Shown one piece after another: positions 1-6,234 of a DNA stretch of 7,092 nt. The stretch covers positions 1-7,092 of the forward strand of contig JAWUVP010000077.1 in the NCBI GenBank assembly GCA_034112285.1, read 5' to 3'. Positions within the stretch are counted from its first letter, which is position 1; the number at the start of each line of letters is the position of its first letter. The stretch is from JAWUVP01 sp034112285 (GTDB lineage: Bacteria; Pseudomonadota; Gammaproteobacteria; JABDGN01). The translations under genes and the position numbers were made by a program. The notes below the pieces were generated by a model. The model was not told the origin of the DNA. It did not search any database and saw only the letters and a list, made by a program, of their open reading frames with translations.

Positions 1-455
1 GATTTTTCATCCCAGACCCACATATTTTTCTCTTCGCTTACAGGTTCCAGCTGTTGACGCCGCATTTGAGCGCGCGCGTCATCGGCTAGCTTGGCAAAGC
101 TGGCCGGCACGGTTTGGCCAGAAAAATACATATATTTAAAAATACGCCAATAATCATCAGGCAAGCGCACACTCGCTATTTGCTGCGCACAGGTGGCCTC
201 ATCCAAAAAAACAGAGCTTTGTTCAACAGCCTGACTAAAAGTAATGCGGGGCAAATCCGGTTGGCGAGCCGCCAAGTGATGCACGCCTATCATGTCATCA
301 TTCAACCCTGGAATAAATTGCCCGGCAGCATGCATGGCTCGCAAGGCAACCGCCACCGCCTCTAATATCACCAATAAAAGGGCATTATCATGCGAAGTGA
401 AAAAAATTTCATTCAATATGGTTGCTAGGGATTGCGGGGGTTGCTTGTGTTCCAT
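1..455 (-). CDS. Partial (N-terminal) protein resembling a degenerate LPS kinase C-lobe
   Basis: This is an open minus-strand frame of 151 codons from ATG at 453-455 that runs off the left edge. The first upstream in-frame stop is at 501-503 and no other usual start codon lies between, so the N-terminus is well fixed, although no Shine-Dalgarno sequence precedes it. I do not recognise the protein with certainty. Residues 24-45 form a helix-like stretch ending in MHAAG, and residues 42-58 align with the catalytic loop of Kdo/WaaP-type LPS kinases (pattern HxxGxxHxDLNxxN). H42, G45, P49, L51, N52 and I56 are kept, but the second His is I48, the catalytic Asp is G50 and the metal-binding Asn is M55. 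Only about 40 residues precede the loop, so a nucleotide-binding N-lobe is absent. The LPS neighbours fit such an origin. It may be a pseudokinase fragment, part of a larger fusion, or an unrelated protein. The frame is fairly sure; the kinase link is weak. Confidence 0.6.
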   Translation of the reverse strand, partial: MEHKQPPQSLATILNEIFFTSHDNALLLVILEAVAVALRAMHAAGQFIPGLNDDMIGVHHLAARQPDLPRITFSQAVEQSSVFLDEATCAQQIASVRLPDDYWRIFKYMYFSGQTVPASFAKLADDARAQMRRQQLEPVSEEKNMWVWDEK

Positions 456-472
456 TTGCAGTATTGTATAAT
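445..472 (+). promoter_or_regulatory. Predicted sigma-70 promoter for the ligase-GT9 operon
   Basis: A perfect -10 hexamer TATAAT lies at 467-472. A weak -35, TTGTGT (445-450, three of six consensus bases), sits 16 bases upstream. Transcription would begin near 479, leaving a leader of roughly 23 bases before the ATG at 503. The start codon of the divergent gene (453-455) lies between the two hexamers, so this promoter overlaps that gene. The -10 match is seen directly; activity is inferred. Confidence 0.5.
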
Positions 473-502
473 AGTTCGCACTAAGACAATAGGTCGATTT
501 TT

Positions 503-1696
503 ATGCCCACAACCCCATTTTACTATTACACGCGTCTAACAGGCTTAGTCTGTATGGTGTTATTAGCTTTCTTCTTACCCTTTTCTATTGTCGGTTATAA
601 TATTGCCACCCCATTAGCCGTGATTATGGTGATGATTACCGGTCATTGGGCTATAAAATGGAATTTCATTAAATCTTCCGCCGTTTTTTGGCTGCTCATG
701 GCCTTGCTGGGGTTATTTTTTATTGGCATGTTCTACAGTGCAGGGCCTTGGGCCGATCGCTGGTATGTGTTCCATAAAAACTTGCGCTTGCTCTATATTC
801 CTTTTCTAGTGATGCTCATGCCAAATAAAATGTGGCGCCAATATATTCTCAATGCCTATTTGGTGGTTTGTGTGCTGGTAGCCCTCTGCGTTACTTATTT
901 TAGCTTGGTACTACATTCAGGCTCCCCCTTTGTGCACTTCCACAATCATATTTTTGGCTCATTCATGCTGGCTGTTGCAGCGATTATTTTTTTAGTACGC
1001 AGCTTCCACGCTAAATACCGGTGGTTATATTTAACGCTGTTCGTCTTTTTCAGCTATGTTATTTTGTTTATTAACATTGGCCGCACGGGAATGTTAGCTC
1101 TGATTATGGGCATTCTTTTTATTGTTTACCGGCAAGTCTCTTATAAAAAATTCATTGCAACGGTCTTGCTCACCGTGCTGTTATTAGCCAGCCTAGGCTT
1201 TGGGCAAATCGGAGCGGTGGGGGTGCAAATTCGGCGCAGCCTCACGAACCTCAGCAATTATTACCATCATCGACAGCTGAACACCTCAGCCGCTATACAC
1301 TCCGCCTATACCGTTCGCGCGCTAAAATTATTAAAAGATAAACCCCTATTTGGCCATGGCACCGGGGCTTTTCGCGCCGTTTATAAATCGGCTTACAATA
1401 AACCAGAAGCGTGGCAAGGTGATGTGGGCAACCCTGAAAACACGTACGTTAATATCCCGGTACAGCTAGGGCTTGTGGGATTATTTGTCTATTTTGCCTT
1501 GCTCCTTGCCTTATATCGTAGCTCGAGCACCTTAAAACAAGAAGGCCTGGAATACCAAGGCATGCTTATTGTATTTATTTTTGCCTCGCCGGGTGATTCA
1601 TTTATTCAATTAAGTAATGGCGGCTTCTTCTTTGTGTTATTGTGTAGCTTAATCATCAGTGCTAAACAACAATGGACGTTAAATCATGAGCGCTAA
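503..1696 (+). CDS. O-antigen ligase family protein (WaaL/Wzy_C type)
   Basis: This is a polytopic inner-membrane protein of 397 residues, a usual length for the family, whose members transfer undecaprenyl-linked glycan to lipid A-core (WaaL) or polymerise repeats (Wzy) in the periplasm. Hydrophobic segments occur near residues 13-48, 62-78, 96-106, 115-137, 150-166, 174-192, 195-209, 218-235, 316-337 and 352-387. Family marks are the RTG motif (R194), a long periplasmic loop at about 236-315 with R272 before PLFGHGTGAF (281-290), and a following GLVGLF helix (323-328). The motif normally read as PHNxY appears here as PENTY (311-315), so the conserved periplasmic His is E312. AGG at 491-493 is a weak ribosome site nine bases before the ATG. 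The gene overlaps the downstream GT9 gene by 11 bases, pointing to one operon. Ligase is likelier than polymerase because the neighbours are core and lipid A genes and no O-unit cluster is visible, but sequence alone does not settle it. Confidence 0.82.
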   Translation: MPTTPFYYYTRLTGLVCMVLLAFFLPFSIVGYNIATPLAVIMVMITGHWAIKWNFIKSSAVFWLLMALLGLFFIGMFYSAGPWADRWYVFHKNLRLLYIPFLVMLMPNKMWRQYILNAYLVVCVLVALCVTYFSLVLHSGSPFVHFHNHIFGSFMLAVAAIIFLVRSFHAKYRWLYLTLFVFFSYVILFINIGRTGMLALIMGILFIVYRQVSYKKFIATVLLTVLLLASLGFGQIGAVGVQIRRSLTNLSNYYHHRQLNTSAAIHSAYTVRALKLLKDKPLFGHGTGAFRAVYKSAYNKPEAWQGDVGNPENTYVNIPVQLGLVGLFVYFALLLALYRSSSTLKQEGLEYQGMLIVFIFASPGDSFIQLSNGGFFFVLLCSLIISAKQQWTLNHER

Positions 1697-2789
1697 TTTA
1701 CGCTTTCTGGTTATTCAACTACGCCAAATTGGCGATGTGTTAATCTCCACCACGGTGTGCACCACCTTGAAGCAAAATTATCCTGACGCACAAGTCGATT
1801 ATGTGGTCTATCCGTACACGGCGCCTGTGGCAGAGAATAATCCCAATATTGATAACTTAGTGATTGTACCCAATGGCACCAGCCTTCGTAAAATGTGGGA
1901 AATGTCGCGCAAGAAAAAATGGTTACGCAAACAGCACTATGATTGTGTGATTGATATTGTCTGCACCCCTAAATCTGTGCGTTTGGGCAAAAGCGTACAG
2001 GGCAAATCATTTATAGGCCCAGATTGTGGTAAGTTGCGTTGTAAAACCTATGATGCTGCCATTAAATTTGACCCTACGTTTCTTGAGCATGACAGAGCTT
2101 GTTATTCGGTAAAAAATCGACTTTATCTTTTGTCGGCAATCAATAAGCCTTTGCAGTATGAAACACACTATAAATTCTATTTGACCGAAGCTGAGCAACA
2201 AACGGCCCAGCTTACCTTGCAAGCCTTGAATGTTGAGGCCTGCAAACCCCGGTTTTTCTTTTCAACCGGCTCGCGCTCACCACAGCAAAAACAGTGGCCG
2301 CTAGACTATTTTATTAAAGTCATGAATTACTGCGTTAAAGCCTTTGACGCACAACTGATACTTTGCCCAGGGCCAAACGAAGCCCCACAAGCTAAAGAAT
2401 TGCGCAACCAATTGCAGCAGCCTGAGGCTTGCACCGTACTTGCCGATTATAGCCTGCGCCAAATGGCAGCCGTGCTGGCAGAATGTAATCTGTATATTGG
2501 CAATGACAGCGGACAGCGTCATATTGCGATTGGTTTAGACATTCCCTCTATCGCTATTTTTTCGCCGGCCATCAAACACGATGATTGGAATCCACACCAT
2601 CACCCCATGCATGTGGCGGTAACCTTACAAGATGCCTTGTTAGTAGATGATGAAGACTACCAGCAGTTGTTAAAGAAAATGCGCCCGGACGACTTGCCCG
2701 GTTACTATAACCAAATCACTCCTTCCATCGTAGAAATAGCCATTGACGAATTAGCGCCTCAAGTTTTACCTTCTGGTCGCAGCGAATAA
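1686..2789 (+). CDS. Glycosyltransferase family 9 (LPS heptosyltransferase-like, WaaQ/WaaF type)
   Basis: This 367-residue cytoplasmic, membrane-associated GT-B enzyme of the ADP-heptose:LPS heptosyltransferase family would add a heptose (or related sugar) to the LPS core. The N-terminal half opens with FLVIQLRQIGDVLISTT (7-23), the family's acceptor-side motif; D17 matches its conserved Asp. The sugar-nucleotide half has FFSTGSRSPQQKQWP (191-205), then LRQMAAVLAECNLYIGNDSG (257-276) and H279, the usual (N)D(S/T)GxxH signature. The common Pro after Gly is Q277 here. The opening residues look most like WaaQ (heptosyltransferase III), but the acceptor cannot be assigned from sequence, so no symbol is given. 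The start overlaps the end of the ligase gene by 11 bases, with GGA at 1674-1676 as a weak ribosome site, so translation is probably coupled. HldE and HldD, further right, make the expected ADP-heptose donor. Confidence 0.88.
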   Translation: MSANLRFLVIQLRQIGDVLISTTVCTTLKQNYPDAQVDYVVYPYTAPVAENNPNIDNLVIVPNGTSLRKMWEMSRKKKWLRKQHYDCVIDIVCTPKSVRLGKSVQGKSFIGPDCGKLRCKTYDAAIKFDPTFLEHDRACYSVKNRLYLLSAINKPLQYETHYKFYLTEAEQQTAQLTLQALNVEACKPRFFFSTGSRSPQQKQWPLDYFIKVMNYCVKAFDAQLILCPGPNEAPQAKELRNQLQQPEACTVLADYSLRQMAAVLAECNLYIGNDSGQRHIAIGLDIPSIAIFSPAIKHDDWNPHHHPMHVAVTLQDALLVDDEDYQQLLKKMRPDDLPGYYNQITPSIVEIAIDELAPQVLPSGRSE

Positions 2790-2816
2790 AATCCCGGCAT
2801 TTCTGACTTATAAATT

Positions 2817-3761
2817 TCATTGACTAGCAGCATAAACATTCTTCTCGCCTTCTGGCCGCGTTTTGAAACGCTTATGTAACCACATATAATTGCTTTTATC
2901 GGTCAAAATAACCTCTTCTATTTTAGCGTTAATGGTGGTTGCGTCTGCCACCGCATCACCGGTGGGAAACTGTTCTAAGACCGGCGAGATAATAACCTCA
3001 AAACCATGCTTGGTAATCAAGCAATTAAAAAACATCAGCTTGGCTTGGCAGCGCTTGGCTATTCGCGCAGTGGAGCTGGCCGTGGCGGTGGGAACATTAA
3101 AAAAGGGCGCGAACACGCTATTTTTAGGGCCAAAATCTTGATCGGGGGCGTATGAGAGTAACTCACCTTGCTGCACCAGCCGCATAAATTGCTTTAAGTT
3201 GCGCCGATCAATCACATGTGAAAAATAAGCTTCTCGCTTCCTACGCATAAATTGGTCAAAGAAATGGCTAGACTGATGCTGATAAAATACCCCAAAAGGA
3301 ACATACTGGCTTAAAATTCGCCCACCAATTTCCAGAGTGTAGAGATGCGGGCTAATCAGCATGGCTGGCTGTTTTGTCGCTACACAGGCTTGTAGATGCT
3401 CGACCCCTGTTACGCGGTACGTTAATTTTTTAAGGTATTTATCTGAACCCCACCAAGAAATAGCGGCAGCAACAACGCCTTGCCCAAACGAAGTGAATGT
3501 CTCGCGCATTAATTGTACGCGTTCAGGCTCAGGCATTTGAGGAAAGCATAGCTTTAAATTGGTCAATACCACGCGCTGCCTAGACTTCATCAAGCCTCGC
3601 GCCAAATGACCTAAGCCACGCCCACAGGCCATCGCAACCGCGAAGGGTAATTGCGCTAAACACCATAGTAAGGCTACCAGCAGCCAGTTTCCCCAATAAC
3701 GTGGGTGAATAAAAGCTTCTTGTTTCTTAGAGGGCTGGGCCAAATTTAATCTCCTAATCAT
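2817..3761 (-). CDS. lpxL: Lipid A lauroyl/myristoyl acyltransferase family (LpxL/HtrB)
   Basis: The enzyme transfers an acyl chain from acyl-ACP to a 3-hydroxyacyl group of Kdo-lipid A at the cytoplasmic face of the inner membrane, a late lipid A step. It has 314 residues from the first ATG, a usual length. A hydrophobic anchor spans about 25-46. The catalytic HX4E motif is H139...E144 within SPHLYTLEIGGR. Further family blocks are YAPDQDFGPKNSVFAPFF (204-221) and the C-terminal NYMWLHKRFKTRPEGE (291-306). The first ATG (3759-3761) has no ribosome site, but AGGAGA at 3750-3755 lies six bases before an in-frame TTG (3741-3743). Translation may therefore start there and give 308 residues. The gene converges on the GT9 gene (27 bases between stops) and diverges from hldE. 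LpxL, LpxM and LpxP are not reliably separated by eye; the LpxL-type call is the best guess. Confidence 0.88.
   Translation of the reverse strand: MIRRLNLAQPSKKQEAFIHPRYWGNWLLVALLWCLAQLPFAVAMACGRGLGHLARGLMKSRQRVVLTNLKLCFPQMPEPERVQLMRETFTSFGQGVVAAAISWWGSDKYLKKLTYRVTGVEHLQACVATKQPAMLISPHLYTLEIGGRILSQYVPFGVFYQHQSSHFFDQFMRRKREAYFSHVIDRRNLKQFMRLVQQGELLSYAPDQDFGPKNSVFAPFFNVPTATASSTARIAKRCQAKLMFFNCLITKHGFEVIISPVLEQFPTGDAVADATTINAKIEEVILTDKSNYMWLHKRFKTRPEGEKNVYAASQ
3741..3755 (-). promoter_or_regulatory. Shine-Dalgarno AGGAGA pointing to a TTG start for the acyltransferase
   Basis: On the minus strand AGGAGA (3750-3755) is followed after six bases by TTG (3741-3743), in frame with the acyltransferase. 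The upstream in-frame ATG at 3759-3761 is preceded by TTTACCGCAATGT, with no purine-rich site. The spacing favours TTG as the true start, dropping the first six residues (MIRRLN), which carry no family motif. Confidence 0.5.
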
Positions 3762-3775
3762 ACATTGCGGTAAAC

Positions 3776-3808
3776 AAGGAAACCCAACATTGGTATATTG
3801 GGTTCCTT
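3776..3808. repeat. Imperfect inverted repeat upstream of lpxL and hldE
   Basis: The left arm AAGGAAACCCAA (3776-3787) and right arm TTGGGTTCCTT (3798-3808) pair with one bulged A around a 10-base loop. The right arm runs into five T (3807-3811), which gives a terminator look on the plus strand, but no plus-strand gene ends here. The right arm also covers the proposed -35 of hldE. It could be an operator, or a leader hairpin in lpxL mRNA about 20 bases before that gene's ribosome site. Confidence 0.6.
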
Positions 3809-3825
3809 TTTCTATATGTTACAAT
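3798..3825 (+). promoter_or_regulatory. Predicted extended -10 promoter for hldE-hldD
   Basis: The extended -10 TGTTACAAT (3817-3825) contains TACAAT, five of six consensus bases, with the TG in the right place. TTGGGT (3798-3803) sits 16 bases upstream as a weak -35. Transcription would start near 3832, giving a leader of about 23 bases. No promoter lies between hldE and hldD, so this one would drive both. Confidence 0.5.
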
Positions 3826-3841
3826 AGCGCCTTATTGTTAA
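3811..3841 (-). promoter_or_regulatory. Possible weak promoter for the lpxL-type gene
   Basis: On the minus strand TTAACA (3836-3841, five of six) and TATAGA (3811-3816, four of six) are separated by 19 bases, longer than ideal. Transcription would start near 3804, inside the first inverted repeat, and would overlap the hldE promoter in the opposite direction. It is the best candidate found, but a poor one. Confidence 0.22.
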
Positions 3842-3842
3842 C
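3818..3842. repeat. Second imperfect inverted repeat over the hldE -10 and start of transcription
   Basis: GTTACAATA (3818-3826) and TATTGTTAAC (3833-3842) are inverted copies, with one extra T in the right arm, around GCGCCT. The arms cover the proposed -10 of hldE and its transcription start. The inner part of the right arm also belongs to a perfect 10-base palindrome TTGTTAACAA (3835-3844). The placement would suit an operator, though AT-rich arms of this length also arise by chance. Confidence 0.4.
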
Positions 3843-3854
3843 AACATTTGATTT

Positions 3855-5285
3855 ATGAACATACAAATTCCAGCTTTTGAAAACACTTCCGCGCTAATCG
3901 TCGGCGATATTATGCTCGACCGCTACTGGCGAGGCGACACCTCACGGGTTTCACCCGAGGCGCCTATTCCAGTGGTGCATGTGCGTGATACGCAAGAGCG
4001 CCCTGGCGGCGCCGGTAATGTGGCGTTAAATGTCAAAGCCCTTGGCTGTGAAGTCACCTTAATGGGCATGGTGGGCAATGACGCCGACGGCGACCTGTTA
4101 GAAAGCATCTTGTGTGAAGCCGGTGTTAATTGCGTACTACAGCGCACTATGATTGCCCCAACAGTCACTAAGCTACGCTTGCTTAGCCGTAACCAGCAAC
4201 TCATTCGCATTGATTTTGAAGAAGAGCCGGTCACCTTCTCGCCCGAAAAGCAGCTGGAGATTTTTAAGCAGCAGCTGGCACATGTTGATATCGTTATTAT
4301 GTCGGACTATCGCAAAGGTGCCTTACAAAATGCAGTGGAACTCATTAATGCCGCCCGCGCAGCAAACGTGCCGGTGTTTATTGATCCTAAGCAACATACC
4401 TTTGCCGCCTATCGTGGCGCAACCTTGCTTACGCCGAACATGAAAGAATTCACCTCAGTGGTTGGCCCCGTGACCGATTTAGCCGACATTGAAGCCAAAG
4501 CCCGAGAGCAATTACACGAACATGATATTGAAGCCATTTTGCTTACTCGCAGTGAACAAGGCATGAGCTTAATCACCAAAAATGAGCCTATGTGCAGCAT
4601 TCCCACCCAAGCTAAAGAAGTATTTGATGTAACGGGCGCAGGTGACACCGTCATTGCTACTTTGGCCATGGCCATTGCAGCCAAACAAAGCTGGCCAGCG
4701 GCGATGGCCTTGGCCAATTTGGCAGCAGGAATATCCATTAGCAAAGTGGGCGCAGCCACCGTTAGCGTGCCTGAATTGCGACGTGAATTAAATCGCGATC
4801 AACTTTCCGCCGGCGGCATCGTTAGCGTGCAACAATTACAACAGCTAATAGAAGATGCTAAGGCCCATGGCGAAACCGTGGTCATGACTAATGGCTGCTT
4901 TGATTTGTTACATGCTGGTCATATTGCCTATCTTGAAGAAGCAAAAAAATTGGGCCAACGTTTAATTGTTGCCGTAAACGATGACGCCTCAGTGCAAATA
5001 TTAAAAGGGCCTGAACGTCCCATTAATACTTTAGAGCACCGCATGGCGGTTCTCGCGGGCTTAAGAGCGGTTGACTGGGTTATTCCTTTTTCTCAAGACA
5101 CACCCGAAGCACTCATTTGCCAACTGTTACCCAACATCTTAGTTAAAGGGGGTGACTATCAAGTTGATGAAGTCGCTGGCGCGGGTTGCGTGCAAAAAAA
5201 TGGCGGTGAAGTAAAAATTCTCTGCTTTAAAGAAGGTTTATCAACCTCAAATGTGGTTAAAAAAATTCAAGGAAAAACAACATGA
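3855..5285 (+). CDS. hldE: Bifunctional heptose 7-phosphate kinase / heptose 1-phosphate adenylyltransferase HldE
   Basis: HldE makes ADP-D-glycero-beta-D-manno-heptose in the cytoplasm in two non-consecutive steps: phosphorylation of heptose 7-phosphate at C1, then adenylylation after GmhB removes the 7-phosphate. Its 476 residues almost equal the E. coli protein (477). Residues 1 to about 318 are a PfkB/ribokinase domain with ERPGGAGNVALNV (48-60), substrate-side DRYWRGDTSRVSPEAPIPV (22-40), and the C-terminal signature DVTGAGDT (258-265) with catalytic base D264. Residues about 342-476 are a nucleotidyltransferase domain with TNGCFDLLHAGH (345-356), its HxGH motif at 353-356, plus LKGPERPIN (383-391) and GLSTSNVVKKI (461-471). 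Both domains look intact. No clear Shine-Dalgarno precedes the ATG, whose leader is AT-rich. The stop overlaps the hldD start by four bases (ATGA), so the two should be co-translated. Confidence 0.96.
   Translation: MNIQIPAFENTSALIVGDIMLDRYWRGDTSRVSPEAPIPVVHVRDTQERPGGAGNVALNVKALGCEVTLMGMVGNDADGDLLESILCEAGVNCVLQRTMIAPTVTKLRLLSRNQQLIRIDFEEEPVTFSPEKQLEIFKQQLAHVDIVIMSDYRKGALQNAVELINAARAANVPVFIDPKQHTFAAYRGATLLTPNMKEFTSVVGPVTDLADIEAKAREQLHEHDIEAILLTRSEQGMSLITKNEPMCSIPTQAKEVFDVTGAGDTVIATLAMAIAAKQSWPAAMALANLAAGISISKVGAATVSVPELRRELNRDQLSAGGIVSVQQLQQLIEDAKAHGETVVMTNGCFDLLHAGHIAYLEEAKKLGQRLIVAVNDDASVQILKGPERPINTLEHRMAVLAGLRAVDWVIPFSQDTPEALICQLLPNILVKGGDYQVDEVAGAGCVQKNGGEVKILCFKEGLSTSNVVKKIQGKTT
5269..5273 (+). 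promoter_or_regulatory. Ribosome binding site of hldD inside the hldE end
   Basis: AAGGA (5269-5273) lies eight bases before the hldD ATG at 5282, within the last codons of hldE. It is a clearer site than that of hldE itself and fixes the hldD start at the ATGA overlap. Confidence 0.6.
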
Positions 5286-6229
5286 TTATTGTTACAGGTG
5301 GCGCCGGTTTTATTGGCAGCAATATTGTTAGAAGTTTAAATGAACGTGGCTACACCGATATCTTAATTGTCGATGACATGACGGATGGGCACAAATTCAA
5401 GAACCTGGTAGATTTACAATTTCTAGATTACATGGATAAAGAAGATTTTATTCAAGCCATTTTAGAAGAAGAAGATTTTCCTGAATTTATTGATGCCATC
5501 TTCCATGAAGGCGCCTGCTCTGCCACCACCGAGTGGAATGGCAAATACATGATGCAAAATAATTATGATTACTCTAAAAATTTACTGCACTATTGCTTAG
5601 ATAGACGCATTCAATTTATTTACGCCTCAAGCGCCGCCACCTACGGCAACAAAACCAGCTTTAAAGAAGAGCTAGAGAGCGAAGGCCCCATAAATGTTTA
5701 TGGTTATTCTAAATACTTATTCGACCAATATGTGCGCCGCATTTTACCCGACGCCCAAAGCCAAGTGGTTGGCCTGCGTTACTTTAATGTCTATGGCCCC
5801 CATGAGCAGCATAAAGGCAGCATGGCCAGCGTGGCCTTTCACCTTAACACCCAATTAATCAATAATGGCGAAATAAAATTATTCGCCGGCAACGACGGCC
5901 ATGCCGATGGCGAGCAAAAGCGTGACTTTATTTATGTGAGTGATGTTGTTGATGTAAATTTATGGTGCTTAGATAATCCAGATGTTTCTGGCATATTCAA
6001 TTGTGGCACCGGCCGTAGCGAACCTTTTAATAACGTCGCCAAAGCCGTACTCGATTGGCATGGCAAAGGCGAGCTTAGCTATATTCCTTTTCCTGAAAAA
6101 CTAAAAGGTCACTATCAAAGTTATACGCAAGCTAACTTAGACGATTTGCGGGCCGCCGGTTATGAGGGTGAATTTTCTACTGTAGCCCAAGGCACCAAAC
6201 AATATTTAGATTGGTTAAATACACAATAA
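5282..6229 (+). CDS. hldD: ADP-L-glycero-D-manno-heptose 6-epimerase HldD
   Basis: This NAD(P)-dependent epimerase inverts C6 of ADP-D-glycero-D-manno-heptose to give the L,D isomer, the donor for heptosyltransferases. It has 315 residues, against about 310 in E. coli. It is an extended short-chain dehydrogenase/reductase: Rossmann motif TGGAGFIGS (5-13), acidic DD (31-32) after the second strand, HEGACSATTEWNGKYM (75-90), YASSAATYG (114-122) with the conserved Ser, and the catalytic YGYSK giving Y140 and K144. K178, in the HKGSMASVAFH block (177-187), matches the second catalytic base described for HldD. RYFNVYGPHE (166-175) and KRDFIYVSDVVDVN (213-226) are further family blocks. All expected catalytic residues are present. 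It follows hldE with a 4-base overlap and ends five bases from the convergent prmC; no terminator hairpin with a T tract was found after it. Confidence 0.96.
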   Translation: MIIVTGGAGFIGSNIVRSLNERGYTDILIVDDMTDGHKFKNLVDLQFLDYMDKEDFIQAILEEEDFPEFIDAIFHEGACSATTEWNGKYMMQNNYDYSKNLLHYCLDRRIQFIYASSAATYGNKTSFKEELESEGPINVYGYSKYLFDQYVRRILPDAQSQVVGLRYFNVYGPHEQHKGSMASVAFHLNTQLINNGEIKLFAGNDGHADGEQKRDFIYVSDVVDVNLWCLDNPDVSGIFNCGTGRSEPFNNVAKAVLDWHGKGELSYIPFPEKLKGHYQSYTQANLDDLRAAGYEGEFSTVAQGTKQYLDWLNTQ

Positions 6230-6234
6230 CCACG

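Noticed and set aside
114..365. Plus-strand open frame of 83 codons
   Set aside because: It lies opposite a longer minus-strand frame that is open to the window edge and has a plausible loop motif. The plus frame has no ribosome site or recognisable domain.
3835..3844. Perfect palindrome TTGTTAACAA as a stand-alone operator
   Set aside because: Ten AT-rich bases are too short to support a separate site; it is mentioned only within the second inverted repeat.
4409..4759. Minus-strand open frame of 116 codons inside hldE
   Set aside because: It lies opposite the intact PfkB domain of hldE and has no family features; a shadow frame produced by alanine-rich codons.
4758..4829. Repeated CGTTAGCGTGC in hldE
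   Set aside because: Two 11-base copies in the linker between the HldE domains, each encoding Val-Ser-Val in a normal context; chance or codon preference is enough.
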